Notes under the pieces: generated by a model
Database searches by the model: none
What the model saw: the letters and a program-made list of their open reading frames with translations, nothing else
Told to the model about the DNA's origin: nothing
Made by a program: the position numbers and the translations under genes
Source: SZUA-35 sp037969565
GTDB lineage: Bacteria > Actinomycetota > Acidimicrobiia > Acidimicrobiales > SZUA-35
Direction: 5' to 3'
Assembly: GCA_037969565.1 (NCBI GenBank)
Contig: JBBKXQ010000161.1
Span: 1-64,000 of the forward strand
Length of the DNA: 64,000 bases
Shown: in pieces, positions 25,901 through 34,569 of the stretch
How the letters are laid out: each line of letters opens with the position of its first letter
Position numbering within the stretch: the first letter of the stretch is position 1

Positions 25901-26859
25901 TCGAACACATCGAAGAAACCATTCCAGAAGCGCTCGACGGACTCCGGATCGACCGGGTGATCGCTCTCGTTGCTGATATCAGCCGGACCGAAGCATCGTC
26001 GCTCCTCGCCGCCGGCTCGGTTCTCATCAATGATGCAGCGCCGACGAAGCCTTCGGATCGCGTCGCGCAGGGGCAGGTCCTCCAGTTCGACGTCGAGCGG
26101 AAATCAGATGAACTGATCCCAGATCCATCCGTCATTGTTCCCGTGGTCTTCGAGGACGAGCAGTTTCTCGTCGTCGACAAACCGGCAGGGATGATCGTGC
26201 ACCCTGGTTCGGGCGCGTCGAGCGGCACGATGGCCCACGGCCTCATCGCCCGGTATCCCGAGATGCTCGGTGTGGGCGACAAAGGACGACCCGGGATTGT
26301 TCATCGCCTCGACAAGGGCACGTCGGGTCTCCTGCTGGTGGCCCGCACCGCGGCGGCGCTCGAGTCGCTGTCGGCCCAACTCGGTGCCCGTTCGGTGCTC
26401 CGACGCTACATCAGCTTGGTGTGGGGTCGAGTGGCATCAGCGGAGGGCCTGATCGATGCGCCGCTGGGCCGTTCGCCGCGCGACGCCACGAGGCAGGCTG
26501 TCGTAGCCGGAGGTCGGGTTGCCCGCACCCGCTACGAAGTGCTCGAGTCCTTCATCGATCCGGAGGCCACGCTGATTTCGTGTCGGCTCGAAACCGGCCG
26601 GACCCACCAGATTCGCGTTCACCTCGATGCCATCGGGCATCCCGTCGTTGGTGATGACCGATACGGAAAGAGCACCGACGATCTCGGACTCGGTCGCCCC
26701 TTCCTCCATGCCGAAACGCTGGGCTTCGAGCATCCCGAGACCGGGCAGTGGATGCAGTTCTCATCGGAGTTGCCGGCTGATCTGGCCGACCTGCTCGCCG
26801 AATGCCAAACGAGACACGCGGCGGCCAAGGCTGCCGATCCGAAACCGGGCGCCCTGTAG
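25897..26859 (+). CDS. RluD-type 23S rRNA pseudouridine synthase
   Basis: The 320-residue enzyme isomerises uridine to pseudouridine in large-subunit rRNA. An S4-like RNA-binding domain occupies about residues 10-70. The RluA-family catalytic motif HRLDKGTSGLLLVA carries Asp139. RVHLDAIGHPVVGDDRYG near the end is also diagnostic. The start overlaps lspA by 4 bases. Placement after lspA favours RluD, but RluA/RluC specificity cannot be excluded from sequence alone. Confidence 0.93.
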   Translation: MIEHIEETIPEALDGLRIDRVIALVADISRTEASSLLAAGSVLINDAAPTKPSDRVAQGQVLQFDVERKSDELIPDPSVIVPVVFEDEQFLVVDKPAGMIVHPGSGASSGTMAHGLIARYPEMLGVGDKGRPGIVHRLDKGTSGLLLVARTAAALESLSAQLGARSVLRRYISLVWGRVASAEGLIDAPLGRSPRDATRQAVVAGGRVARTRYEVLESFIDPEATLISCRLETGRTHQIRVHLDAIGHPVVGDDRYGKSTDDLGLGRPFLHAETLGFEHPETGQWMQFSSELPADLADLLAECQTRHAAAKAADPKPGAL

Positions 26860-26917
26860 CCCGAAGCGATCCGCCGACGGTTGATCGCGTCGACCGCACC
26901 CCCCCGACGAGAAGCAG

Positions 26918-27532
26918 TCACCAACGACCGGTGTGTCGGATGGCGTTCAACGCGGGCCGTTCCCGACCGACCGACCGCCCTGGGCTGTCAGCGCCGTCGG
27001 GAATCCCGAGCGCGATCGTGCAGACGAGCCGGCGATCGTCGGGCACCGCGAAGCGTGAGCGGACCGACTCCTCGTGATCGAAGAGCCCGAACAGGCAGGC
27101 TCCGAGATCACGCTCGGTCGCCAGCAACAGGATGTTCTGAGCCACCGCGCCGGCATCGATCCACCAGAACGGCTGCATCCAGTCGTCGGCCGACGAACCC
27201 AGGCCGGGTCGCTCCTTGTCGGACTCGGCATACCGCGAAACGTAGGCGTCGGGACGGGTGGTGAGAATGATCAAGACGGGCGCCCGGAGCAATCCCTGCC
27301 ACCGAAACGAATCCCGTTTCGATGCCGGCAGTGTGGTGTCCCAGTAGGCATCGACGTCTTCCCGCTGGCCGAGAACCAGATACTCGGTGGCCTGAGTGTT
27401 TCCGGCTGACGGCGCACGGCGGGCCAGATCGAGAAGATCATCGATGGCATCGAGATCGATCGGGGTGGGGAGGAAACTCCGCACCATGTGCCGGCGCCGA
27501 ATAACGCCGGACAGCGTGTCGGCCGTCGTCAA
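26918..27532 (-). CDS. Nitroreductase family protein
   Basis: This is a 204-residue FMN-dependent oxidoreductase of the nitroreductase superfamily. Typical features are IRRRHMVRSFLPTPID with the FMN-binding Arg cluster, RRAPSAGNTQATEYLV with the flavin-contacting Ser and Asn, and DAGAVAQNILLLATERDLGACLFG in the dimer/FMN region. The natural substrate is unknown. It lies 52 bases downstream of an Rrf2-family regulator gene on the same strand and is probably controlled with it. The gene converges on the pseudouridine synthase gene. Confidence 0.88.
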   Translation of the reverse strand: MTTADTLSGVIRRRHMVRSFLPTPIDLDAIDDLLDLARRAPSAGNTQATEYLVLGQREDVDAYWDTTLPASKRDSFRWQGLLRAPVLIILTTRPDAYVSRYAESDKERPGLGSSADDWMQPFWWIDAGAVAQNILLLATERDLGACLFGLFDHEESVRSRFAVPDDRRLVCTIALGIPDGADSPGRSVGRERPALNAIRHTGRW

Positions 27533-27546
27533 GATTCGATCCTCAT

Positions 27547-27583
27547 GATCCGAGCCCGAGGATCCGAGCTCGAGGATCCCAGC
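27547..27583. repeat. 14-base tandem repeat between the Rrf2 and nitroreductase genes
   Basis: GATCCGAGCCCGAG (27547-27560), GATCCGAGCTCGAG (27561-27574) and a partial third copy (27575-27583) fill nearly the whole intergenic gap. The repeat is GC-rich and partly self-complementary, so the transcript could fold here. A function is not evident. Confidence 0.6.
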
Positions 27584-27584
27584 T

Positions 27585-28043
27585 TCATGAACCGAGGTGG
27601 GTCACGGGCTGGGCCGGCCACTCGGCCACGCCCTCAGCCATCTTGGACACGTCGGCGAGCGAGAAACCCTCGAGGTGGTCTCGCATGTGCGCACCCACGT
27701 TGTTCCACACGGCGAGTAACACACATTGCCCCTCGTGGTCGCAGGCACCCCCGGTGTGCGGCTCTCCGAAGTCTCCCAGCGTGATCGGACCATCGACGGC
27801 GCGGACGATCTGGGCCAGTGTGATCTCCTCGGCCGCTCGGGCCAGCACATAACCGCCGCCCACCCCTCGCTTCGACTTGACGATCCCGGCACCCTTCAGA
27901 GCCAGCAGGATTTGCTCGAGGTAGGGCTGGGGAAGTCCGGTTCGCTCAGCGATCTGGCGAACCGTGGTTGGACCGTCGGCGTCATGTAGCGAGAGAGACA
28001 GCAATGCTCGAGCGGCGTAATCGCCCCGGGTCGACACCTTCAC
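27585..28043 (-). CDS. Rrf2-family transcriptional regulator
   Basis: This is a 152-residue DNA-binding protein. The winged helix begins KVSTRGDYAARALLSLS, and YLEQILLALKGAGIVKSKRG plus GGGYVLAR are the recognition helix and wing typical of Rrf2, IscR and NsrR. ACDHEGQC gives a Cys-x5-Cys pair; a third cysteine at the next step, as in IscR or NsrR, is missing. It may therefore sense redox or metals in another way, or not bind an Fe-S cluster. The frame is open upstream, but the GTG at 28043 matches the family N-terminus. A 14-base palindrome lies 24 bases upstream. Confidence 0.88.
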   Translation of the reverse strand: MKVSTRGDYAARALLSLSLHDADGPTTVRQIAERTGLPQPYLEQILLALKGAGIVKSKRGVGGGYVLARAAEEITLAQIVRAVDGPITLGDFGEPHTGGACDHEGQCVLLAVWNNVGAHMRDHLEGFSLADVSKMAEGVAEWPAQPVTHLGS

Positions 28044-28066
28044 GGCAGCGACACTAGTGCCCCAAC

Positions 28067-28080
28067 CGCAAACGTTTGCG
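28067..28080. promoter_or_regulatory. perfect palindrome CGCAAACGTTTGCG, probable operator
   Basis: This 14-base inverted repeat without spacer lies in the 104-base gap between the Rrf2 regulator gene (start 28043, minus) and the phosphodiesterase-like gene (start 28148, plus). A site here could control both directions. The most economical reading is that the Rrf2 protein binds it and represses itself. Confidence 0.5.
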
Positions 28081-28147
28081 CCCACGGCCCGCTTCTTCTC
28101 CTGATCGGGCGCCTCCTGTCGTCGAGGGGCCGAAGTAGATTGCTGGC

Positions 28148-29254
28148 ATGCCCGCTGCCGAGCCGACACCGACCCTGCCGGCATTCAGCCGTGGCTGTGT
28201 CTCCGACATCGTTCCCATCATGCTCGGGCGGGTACCCCCAAACCCTGGTACGCCGCTACCAGACACGGGTGGGGCCCGGGTTCTGCTCGTACTCGACGGC
28301 CTCGGATGGAATCAGCTCCAACAACGTTCGATGATTGCCCCGATCATGACATCGATGGGTGGTGCGGCGATCACCACCGTGGCTCCGTCGACCACCGCAA
28401 CGGCCCTCACCTCGATCACCACCGGTCTCACTCCGGGGGAGCACGGCATCGTCGGGTATCGAATGGCGATCGACGGGGCCGTGCTCAACGCCCTGCGGTG
28501 GGGCACCAAGAATCGGCCCGATGAGCGCAAGACCATTCCTCCATCATCGCTGCAACCGTTCGAGCCCTTTCTCGGCGAGCGGGTGAGCTACGTCTCCAAG
28601 GCCGAGTTCGCCCGTACCGGCTTCACCCAGGCACATTTGCGTGGCGCCGAACTCCATGGCTACCGGACCACTGCGGTGATGGTGCACGAAGTCGCACGCC
28701 TCGTCACCGAAGGCGCGCCCTTCGTCTACGCCTACTACGACGGCATCGACAAGGTTTCGCACGAATATGGGCTGGGATCGGTCTTCGATGCAGAGGTGGC
28801 GTTCGTCGACCGACTGGTCGGCGACATCATCGCCGCCGTGCCCAGCGGCACCCAGGTCGTGGTCACCGCCGATCACGGCCAGGTCGATTGCGGTTCCGCC
28901 CTCGAGCCCATCAACGAGGACGTGCTCCACCTCTGTGAGAGCTTGTCGGGCGAGGCTCGCTTCCGATGGCTCCATGCTCGGCGAGGAGCGCACGTCGAAC
29001 TCGAGGCCGTCGCACGCGACCGGCATGGTGACGTGGCATGGATCGTCCCGTTCGAACGGATGGTCGACGAACACTGGTTCGGGCCCACCATGCGATCCGA
29101 GGTGCGCGACCGTTTCGGCGACGTAGCGCTGCTCCCATTCGAACCGATGGGTTTCGACGACCCCGACGATGGTGGATCATTCCCGCTCATCGGACGCCAC
29201 GGCTCGCTTACCGCCGACGAAATGCTCGTGCCGTTATTACATGTTGTCGGCTGA
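28148..29254 (+). CDS. Alkaline-phosphatase-superfamily phosphodiesterase/pyrophosphatase
   Basis: This is a 368-residue metal-dependent hydrolase of the type I phosphodiesterase/nucleotide pyrophosphatase group. The first metal ligand is Asp50 in LVLDGLGW. The nucleophile region is PSTTATALTSITTG, near Thr82-83. Later ligands are in YYDGIDKVSHEYG, VTADHGQVD and IGRHGSLT. No signal peptide or membrane segment is seen, so it appears cytoplasmic. The substrate is unknown; nucleotide sugars, phosphodiesters or phosphonates are all possible in this family. It is divergent from the Rrf2 regulator gene and convergent with the ABC exporter genes. Confidence 0.85.
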   Translation: MPAAEPTPTLPAFSRGCVSDIVPIMLGRVPPNPGTPLPDTGGARVLLVLDGLGWNQLQQRSMIAPIMTSMGGAAITTVAPSTTATALTSITTGLTPGEHGIVGYRMAIDGAVLNALRWGTKNRPDERKTIPPSSLQPFEPFLGERVSYVSKAEFARTGFTQAHLRGAELHGYRTTAVMVHEVARLVTEGAPFVYAYYDGIDKVSHEYGLGSVFDAEVAFVDRLVGDIIAAVPSGTQVVVTADHGQVDCGSALEPINEDVLHLCESLSGEARFRWLHARRGAHVELEAVARDRHGDVAWIVPFERMVDEHWFGPTMRSEVRDRFGDVALLPFEPMGFDDPDDGGSFPLIGRHGSLTADEMLVPLLHVVG

Positions 29255-29256
29255 CG

Positions 29257-31026
29257 TCAGCGGGTCCAGGCGGCGTAGAGGGTGGCGTAGGCCCCGCCTC
29301 GGGCCACGAGTTCGGCGTGCGTTCCGAGCTCCACGAGGCCCCCGGCGTCGATGACCGCCACTCGATCACAGCGGGCCGCCGTGCTGAGTCGGTGGGCGAT
29401 GACGATCACCGTCCGTTGTTCCATCAGCGAATCCATCGCTTGCTCGACCGTGGCTTCGGTTCCGGGGTCGAGGCTCGAGGTGGCCTCGTCGAGAATCAGA
29501 ATCGCGGGATCCACCAGCGCGGCTCGAGCGAGGGACACGAGTTGCTTCTCGCCGGCCGACAATCGGCTGCCTCGTTCGTTGACCTCGGTAGCGAGGCCTT
29601 GGGCGAAGGTGTCGAAGGCGTTCGACATCCCGATACGGATCAACGCCTGGGTGATGTCCTCGTCGGTGGCGCGAGGCTTGGCCACTCGAATGTTGTCGGC
29701 AATGGTGCCGGTGAAGAGGAAGCCCTCCTGAGGGACCAGCACGATCTGCTCACGGAGGGAGGCCATCGACGCGCTGCGAAGATCCACACCCCCGACCGAG
29801 ATCGTGCCCGCGGAAGGGTCGTAGATCCGAGCGACGAGCTTCGCCAGCGTCGACTTTCCGGCGCCCGTGGGGCCGACGAACGCGATTCGTTCACCCGCCC
29901 TGATGTGGAGATCGATGTTCTCCACGACCAGATCGGTTCCGTAGCCGAAGGCAACCCCGGACACCTCGATGTCGCCATCGGGAGGTAATTCTCGTGCATT
30001 GGCCACCTCGTCGACATCGATCGGATCATCGAGAATTCCGTAGATCTTCGACAGCGAAGCCGTGGCCGACTGCATCATGTTGAACAACTGACTCAGCTGC
30101 TGAACCGGTTCGAACAGCCCCTGCAGGATCAGGATGAACGCCACGACCGTGCCCAGGGAGATCTGGCCGTTCGCGGCGAGCCAACCACCGACGCCGACGG
30201 CGAGCGCCGTCGTGATCGATCCGGCCAAGTCGACGATCGGTAGGTACCACGCCGAGATCTTGACCGACCGCATGTGGCTTCGAAACAATCGCCGATTGGT
30301 GATGGCGAATTGTTCAGCCTGGCGTTCCTCGCCGACATAGGCCTGGACGACACGCACCCCGCTGATGCCTTCCTGAAGTCCGGAGAGGGTGGCCCCGATC
30401 TGGTCCCTCACGTGGAGGTAGGCCTGATTCGATTCCCGTTGGAATCGGGCGCTGGCGATGACGACAACCGGCACGGCCACGAGGCAGACGAGCGTCAACT
30501 TCCAGCTGAGAACCAGGAGCACGACCAAGGTTCCCAGCAGCAACAGGGAGGCACTCGTGAACATCAAGAGCCCGAACTGCACGAGCTCTTGAAGCGAATC
30601 GACGTCGGAGGTCATTCGCGAGACGATCACGCCCGCCTTTTCACGGTCGTAGAACGTCATCGACTGCCGCAGGAGTTTGCCGAACAATCGATTTCGAAGA
30701 TCTCGCAGATATCCCTCGCCGACCCGGGCCAACGTGATGATCGCGATCCGGTAGGTGATGTAACCGACGATCGCAACGGCGACGTAGAGACCGATCGACA
30801 CGTTCAGCGCGGTTCTACTGTTGCCGCGCAAGCCGAGATCGATGGCTCGCCCAACGAGCAGGGGACCGGCCAAGGTGGTCGACGTCCACAGTGCGAGCAG
30901 GAAGAACGCCAACCCGGCGCTTCGGCGGTAGGGGCCGAGCATGTCGGTCGTGCGGCGAAGAACGGCGGCCGCCTCACGTTTGTCCAGCTTGTCGGCGTCA
31001 TCGACGCTGGCGATCGACCAACCCAT
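29257..31026 (-). CDS. ABC exporter half-transporter, canonical Walker B (second gene of pair)
   Basis: The 589-residue protein has six membrane helices fused to an ATPase domain, as in MDR/MsbA-type exporters. Its Walker A is GPTGAGKST and Walker B is LILDEATS with catalytic Glu514. Its signature is LSAGEKQ, which departs from LSGGQ. The partner encoded just upstream has the opposite arrangement: perfect LSGGQ but no catalytic Glu. Together they make one working and one degenerate ATP site, as in heterodimeric exporters such as TM287/288. Start and stop of the pair overlap by 3 bases. The substrate could be a lipid, drug or peptide. Confidence 0.9.
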   Translation of the reverse strand: MGWSIASVDDADKLDKREAAAVLRRTTDMLGPYRRSAGLAFFLLALWTSTTLAGPLLVGRAIDLGLRGNSRTALNVSIGLYVAVAIVGYITYRIAIITLARVGEGYLRDLRNRLFGKLLRQSMTFYDREKAGVIVSRMTSDVDSLQELVQFGLLMFTSASLLLLGTLVVLLVLSWKLTLVCLVAVPVVVIASARFQRESNQAYLHVRDQIGATLSGLQEGISGVRVVQAYVGEERQAEQFAITNRRLFRSHMRSVKISAWYLPIVDLAGSITTALAVGVGGWLAANGQISLGTVVAFILILQGLFEPVQQLSQLFNMMQSATASLSKIYGILDDPIDVDEVANARELPPDGDIEVSGVAFGYGTDLVVENIDLHIRAGERIAFVGPTGAGKSTLAKLVARIYDPSAGTISVGGVDLRSASMASLREQIVLVPQEGFLFTGTIADNIRVAKPRATDEDITQALIRIGMSNAFDTFAQGLATEVNERGSRLSAGEKQLVSLARAALVDPAILILDEATSSLDPGTEATVEQAMDSLMEQRTVIVIAHRLSTAARCDRVAVIDAGGLVELGTHAELVARGGAYATLYAAWTR

Positions 31027-32888
31027 CAGCGGTTCTCCGATGTCGACTCGGTGACCGATGGTTCAGGGACCGTTTGGTCGGACGGCGATTCACTGTCAGC
31101 AGCCAGGACGGTCCGATAGAGGGCGTTGTCGGCCAGAAGCTCTGCGTGGGTGCCTTCGGCCGCGATCCGCCCTTCATGCAAGAAGATCACTCGATCGGCG
31201 AGCGCGATCGTTGCCGGACGGTGGGCGATCACCAGGGTGGTGCGTTTCTCCATGACCTCACCGAGCGCATCACGAATCTCGTGCTCCTTCGAGGGGTCGA
31301 CCGCCGAGGTGGCATCGTCGAGGATCAACACACGCGGGTCGGCGATAATCGCACGAGCGATCGCCAGACGTTGCCGCTGGCCGCCGGAAAGAGAAAAGCC
31401 TCGTTCGCCGATGGCGGTGTCGTATCCATCCGGGAGTTCGTTGATGAACGCCGCTGCTCCGGCGAGCTCGGCTGCCTTCATCATCGCGGCGTCACTCGCC
31501 TCGGGATCGGCGAATCGGATGTTCTCACCGATCGTCGAGCTGAACAGGAATGTTTCTTCGAAGACGATGGCAATGGCCCGCCGCAATTCATGTCGGGCGA
31601 GGTCGCGCACGTCGATTCCGTCGAGGAGCACGGCGCCAGCGTCGACATCGTAGAACCGGGGCAGTAATCGGGCCACGGTGCTTTTCCCAGAGCCCGTGGC
31701 CCCGACCAGGGCCACCGACTCGCCGGCTTCGATGATGAGATCGAGGTCGTTGAGAACGCCGGCCCCTGGCGACAGCGCCGCCGAGGTGACGGTGTTCGTT
31801 CCCAACGGGGAGCTCATCAGCGGATCGACGTCGTAGGTGAACTGGACCCGGCGAAATTCGACTCGGCCCAACGGCCCGGATCGGGGCAGGGGGAGGGGAT
31901 GGGCTGGGTCGACGATCTGCGGCGCGGTGGCAAGCACGGCGTGGATGCGCTGACCGGCAGCCGAGGCTCGTTGCCCATTGGCCACCATCATGCCGAGGGT
32001 CCGCAACGGGTTGAGCAACATGAGCACATAGATGTTGAACGCCACCAGTTCGCCGACGGACATGCGCTCATCGAGAACGAGGTGGCCACCGACGGCCAGG
32101 ACGATGATCAGGCTGACGCTGGGGAGCACGTCCATCGCCGGCAAGAACGTTGCCCGTGTCGCCGACGCCAGCATCGATTGTTCGTAGACATCGTCGGCCT
32201 CGACGGCCAGCTTGTCGGCCTGCACCTGTTCGGAGCCGAATCCCTTGATCACGCGAATTCCGGCCACCGATTCCTCGACCACCGAGGCCAGCTCGGCCGA
32301 CTCCCGTTGGATCCCCATGACGGCCGGGTGGAGACGCTGGGCGAACTTCCTGGCGAACAGATTGACCAGGGGGAGAATGGCCAGCGCGCAAATGGCCAAG
32401 AACGGTTGCAGGACGAACATGATCACCGTCGCCGCCGCGACGACGGTGACGCTGCCCGCCGTGAGGGGAATCAGCGTGATGAAGTTCTGAAAATGCTGGA
32501 GGTCGGTGTTCGCTCGACTCATCAGGTCGCCCGTAGCCATCGCATCGTGAAATGCGAAGTGCAACCGTTGAATGTGGGTGAAGATCCGATCTCGAAGCTT
32601 GGCCTCGACCAGGCGTGCATTGAAGAATGCGACGTAGCGGCGTAGACCCAGGAAAACAGCCGAAACGACCCCGGCGGCGGCGATGAGGCTCGCCCACACG
32701 GCCAAGCCCTGTTTTTGTTCGATGCCGCGATCGATGGCCAGTTGGATGAGCAGCGGAATGGCCACCCGCGACGCGCTCCACACCAGCGACACGCCCATCC
32801 CGAGTGCCAACCCCTTCCGTTCTTCACGGATGCTGGAGCGCAGCAGCGTCCACCCTGCGTTCTTGGCCGACTCGGTCACCTGGTGCAC
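31026..32888 (-). CDS. ABC exporter half-transporter, degenerate Walker B (first gene of pair)
   Basis: The 620-residue protein has an N-terminal six-helix membrane domain and a C-terminal ATPase domain. The P-loop is GATGSGKST (Lys402) and the signature is LSGGQRQ. In LILDDATSAVD, Asp525 stands where the catalytic Glu should be. That substitution marks the non-hydrolysing half of heterodimeric exporters, and the partner gene directly downstream supplies the Glu. It is the first gene of the unit and is divergent from bpa. Confidence 0.9.
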   Translation of the reverse strand: MHQVTESAKNAGWTLLRSSIREERKGLALGMGVSLVWSASRVAIPLLIQLAIDRGIEQKQGLAVWASLIAAAGVVSAVFLGLRRYVAFFNARLVEAKLRDRIFTHIQRLHFAFHDAMATGDLMSRANTDLQHFQNFITLIPLTAGSVTVVAAATVIMFVLQPFLAICALAILPLVNLFARKFAQRLHPAVMGIQRESAELASVVEESVAGIRVIKGFGSEQVQADKLAVEADDVYEQSMLASATRATFLPAMDVLPSVSLIIVLAVGGHLVLDERMSVGELVAFNIYVLMLLNPLRTLGMMVANGQRASAAGQRIHAVLATAPQIVDPAHPLPLPRSGPLGRVEFRRVQFTYDVDPLMSSPLGTNTVTSAALSPGAGVLNDLDLIIEAGESVALVGATGSGKSTVARLLPRFYDVDAGAVLLDGIDVRDLARHELRRAIAIVFEETFLFSSTIGENIRFADPEASDAAMMKAAELAGAAAFINELPDGYDTAIGERGFSLSGGQRQRLAIARAIIADPRVLILDDATSAVDPSKEHEIRDALGEVMEKRTTLVIAHRPATIALADRVIFLHEGRIAAEGTHAELLADNALYRTVLAADSESPSDQTVPEPSVTESTSENR

Positions 32889-33004
32889 AGTAGGAGCCGA
32901 CCGAACCCTGAGCGAAGTGAGATGCCCATTCTCGAGAACGGGCCTGAAGGGAGGCTGGCTGCTCGGAGGCGTGGTGCCGGCCTGGGTACTGCTACAAAAG
33001 GGGG

Positions 33005-33508
33005 ATGACCGAAAATCATACGGAACCCGAAGTCTTGGAGGCGAGCGAGGTGACTTCGCCGGAGGATCGAACGGCAGCCGAAGCCCCCGACGCCAGCGAG
33101 ATGCCTCCGGGATCGGTTTCCGAACCAGCCAAGGTCATGCGGATCGGGTCCATGATCAAGCAACTCCTGGAAGAGGTGCGAACCACGAGCCTCGACGAGC
33201 GCGGGCGCCAACGCCTCCGAGAGATCTACGACACGTCGGTCTCGGAACTGTCACAAGCGCTCTCGCCGGATCTCCAGGAAGAACTGGTCCGAATGGCCAT
33301 GCCTTTCGGCGACGACGAAGTGCCATCCGAGTCGGAGCTGCGCATCGCTCAGGCCCAACTCGTCGGCTGGCTGGAGGGCCTGTTCCACGGCATCCAGGCC
33401 ACCCTGTTCGCTCAGCAGATGGCGGCCCAACAGCAGCTCGAGCAGATCAAGAGAACACAAGCCCTGCCGCCCGGGTCCGGTGAAATGCCCGGCGGTGTGT
33501 ACCTCTGA
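33005..33508 (+). CDS. bpa: Bacterial proteasome activator Bpa
   Basis: Bpa (Rv3780-like) is an ATP-independent ring-shaped activator of the 20S proteasome. The 167-residue protein has an acidic, disordered N-terminal 40 residues, then the conserved helical core KVMRIGSMIKQLLEEVR, the segment LRIAQAQLVGWLEGLFHG and FAQQMAAQQQLEQ. The C-terminus ends GGVYL, close to the GQYL motif that docks into the proteasome alpha-ring. The ATG at 33005 directly follows a run of five G and has little room for a normal ribosome site. Its presence implies that the organism has a 20S proteasome, although no proteasome genes lie in this window. Confidence 0.95.
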   Translation: MTENHTEPEVLEASEVTSPEDRTAAEAPDASEMPPGSVSEPAKVMRIGSMIKQLLEEVRTTSLDERGRQRLREIYDTSVSELSQALSPDLQEELVRMAMPFGDDEVPSESELRIAQAQLVGWLEGLFHGIQATLFAQQMAAQQQLEQIKRTQALPPGSGEMPGGVYL

Positions 33509-33644
33509 CGAGTAGGCGAGAACTCCCGCCGAGCATCCTTTCCCGTTTGAGTTTGACGTTTGGGTCACGAAAGCGAAAAACTGACACCGACCCGCGATGT
33601 GTGAGACGTCCCGGGTTCCGGCCTTCATGGGGGAGTCCGGCCAA

Positions 33645-33668
33645 GGGGATCAAGGGATCAGGGGATCA
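33645..33668 (+). repeat. 8-base tandem repeat covering the ribosome site of the next gene
   Basis: Three consecutive units, GGGGATCA, AGGGATCA and GGGGATCA, are followed at once by TGGGGATC. The last unit ends on the A of the ATG start codon at 33668. The G-rich parts serve as the only visible ribosome-binding sequence, so copy-number change by slippage would alter spacing or strength of initiation. Confidence 0.75.
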
Positions 33669-34324
33669 TGGGGATCGAGGTCTATACCAAGGACTGCAGC
33701 TCGCTGTCTGATGCGGAGTTCGGCGAAATGGCCGACCTCAGCACACATGGAGAGGGCTGGGAAGTCGGTCTGCTGTCGAAACAGGCCGAGAAATGGGTGC
33801 TCATCACCCAGGCGCTCGAGAAGTCGCAGCTTCGTGGATTTGTGTTCAGCACACTCGAGCGCATCGGCGGCACACCATCGTTGGTCATCGGGTTGGGCTG
33901 CGTGCTCCCCACGAAGAACCGCAGCTCGGTCCTTCGTGGCTTGATGCACGATCAGTTCCACAAGACGTTCATGGCCTTCCCCGACGAAGACGTCGTGGTC
34001 GCAACCAGGATGAACGGCGCCGGCCCCTACGAGGCCTTCGCCCAACTCAGCGGCGTGCAACCGTGGCCCGACACGCGTCCCAACGGCGAGGAACGAGCCT
34101 GGGGCCGACGTTTGGCCAAGCGCTTCGATGCCCTCGCCTTCGATGACCGATCGATGATCGCCACCGGCGACGGAGACAATCTCGTCTTCGACCATTCGTC
34201 GTTGAAGGACTCCGACGCCCAGCCCGTCTTTGGCGAGTGCGACCGCGCTCAGGAGCAATATGTCGTGTCGTGGGGCTGGGCGATGGCGGAGTTTCTCGAG
34301 CGTTTCGAGCGCCCGGCCACTTGA
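33668..34324 (+). CDS. Conserved unknown, possibly GNAT-fold
   Basis: This is a 218-residue soluble protein with no signal peptide or membrane segment. It starts MGIEVYTKDCSSLSDAEFGEMADLS, and the middle (LRGFVFSTLERIGGTPSLVIGLGCV) has the alternating pattern of a central beta-sheet. Overall it is reminiscent of GNAT-like proteins, but I do not see the acetyl-CoA loop clearly, so this is only a suggestion. Codon use is like its neighbours. The start lies inside an 8-base tandem repeat. No operon partner is close: bpa ends 159 bases upstream and the CAP-domain gene starts 245 bases downstream. Confidence 0.75.
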   Translation: MGIEVYTKDCSSLSDAEFGEMADLSTHGEGWEVGLLSKQAEKWVLITQALEKSQLRGFVFSTLERIGGTPSLVIGLGCVLPTKNRSSVLRGLMHDQFHKTFMAFPDEDVVVATRMNGAGPYEAFAQLSGVQPWPDTRPNGEERAWGRRLAKRFDALAFDDRSMIATGDGDNLVFDHSSLKDSDAQPVFGECDRAQEQYVVSWGWAMAEFLERFERPAT

Positions 34325-34531
34325 GTTCGGGGCCCAGACGAAGGCCTCCAGGTGTGAGCTCTCGTGGCCTTGATCCTGCAATTGGGGTTTGAGCATCCCT
34401 GTCCGTGGGCAGGACGTTGGATGTTCCGGTTCGAACAATCAAGACCTGAACCATAGGCACGCTCTGCTGCCGTCTAATCGCTCACAGTGGTGAGAGAGTG
34501 GGCAATCGGTGTCAAAAACCACCGAGAGTCC

Positions 34532-34564
34532 TTGACGTGTCATTTCCATGGCGTCATTATGACG
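34532..34564 (+). promoter_or_regulatory. promoter with overlapping palindrome for the CAP-domain gene
   Basis: TTGACG (34532-34537) and CATTAT (34555-34560) are spaced by exactly 17 bases, a good sigma-70-type promoter. The -10 box lies inside CGTCAT-T-ATGACG (34552-34564), a perfect inverted repeat that could be an operator. The ATG of the gene is at 34570, about where transcription would begin, so the mRNA may be leaderless or nearly so. Confidence 0.6.
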
Positions 34565-34569
34565 AACGC

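Noticed and set aside
27555..27580. cluster resembling BamHI, SacI and XhoI sites, as in a cloning linker
   Set aside because: It is explained by a natural 14-base tandem repeat in the Rrf2-nitroreductase gap; flanking genes show no sign of vector sequence.
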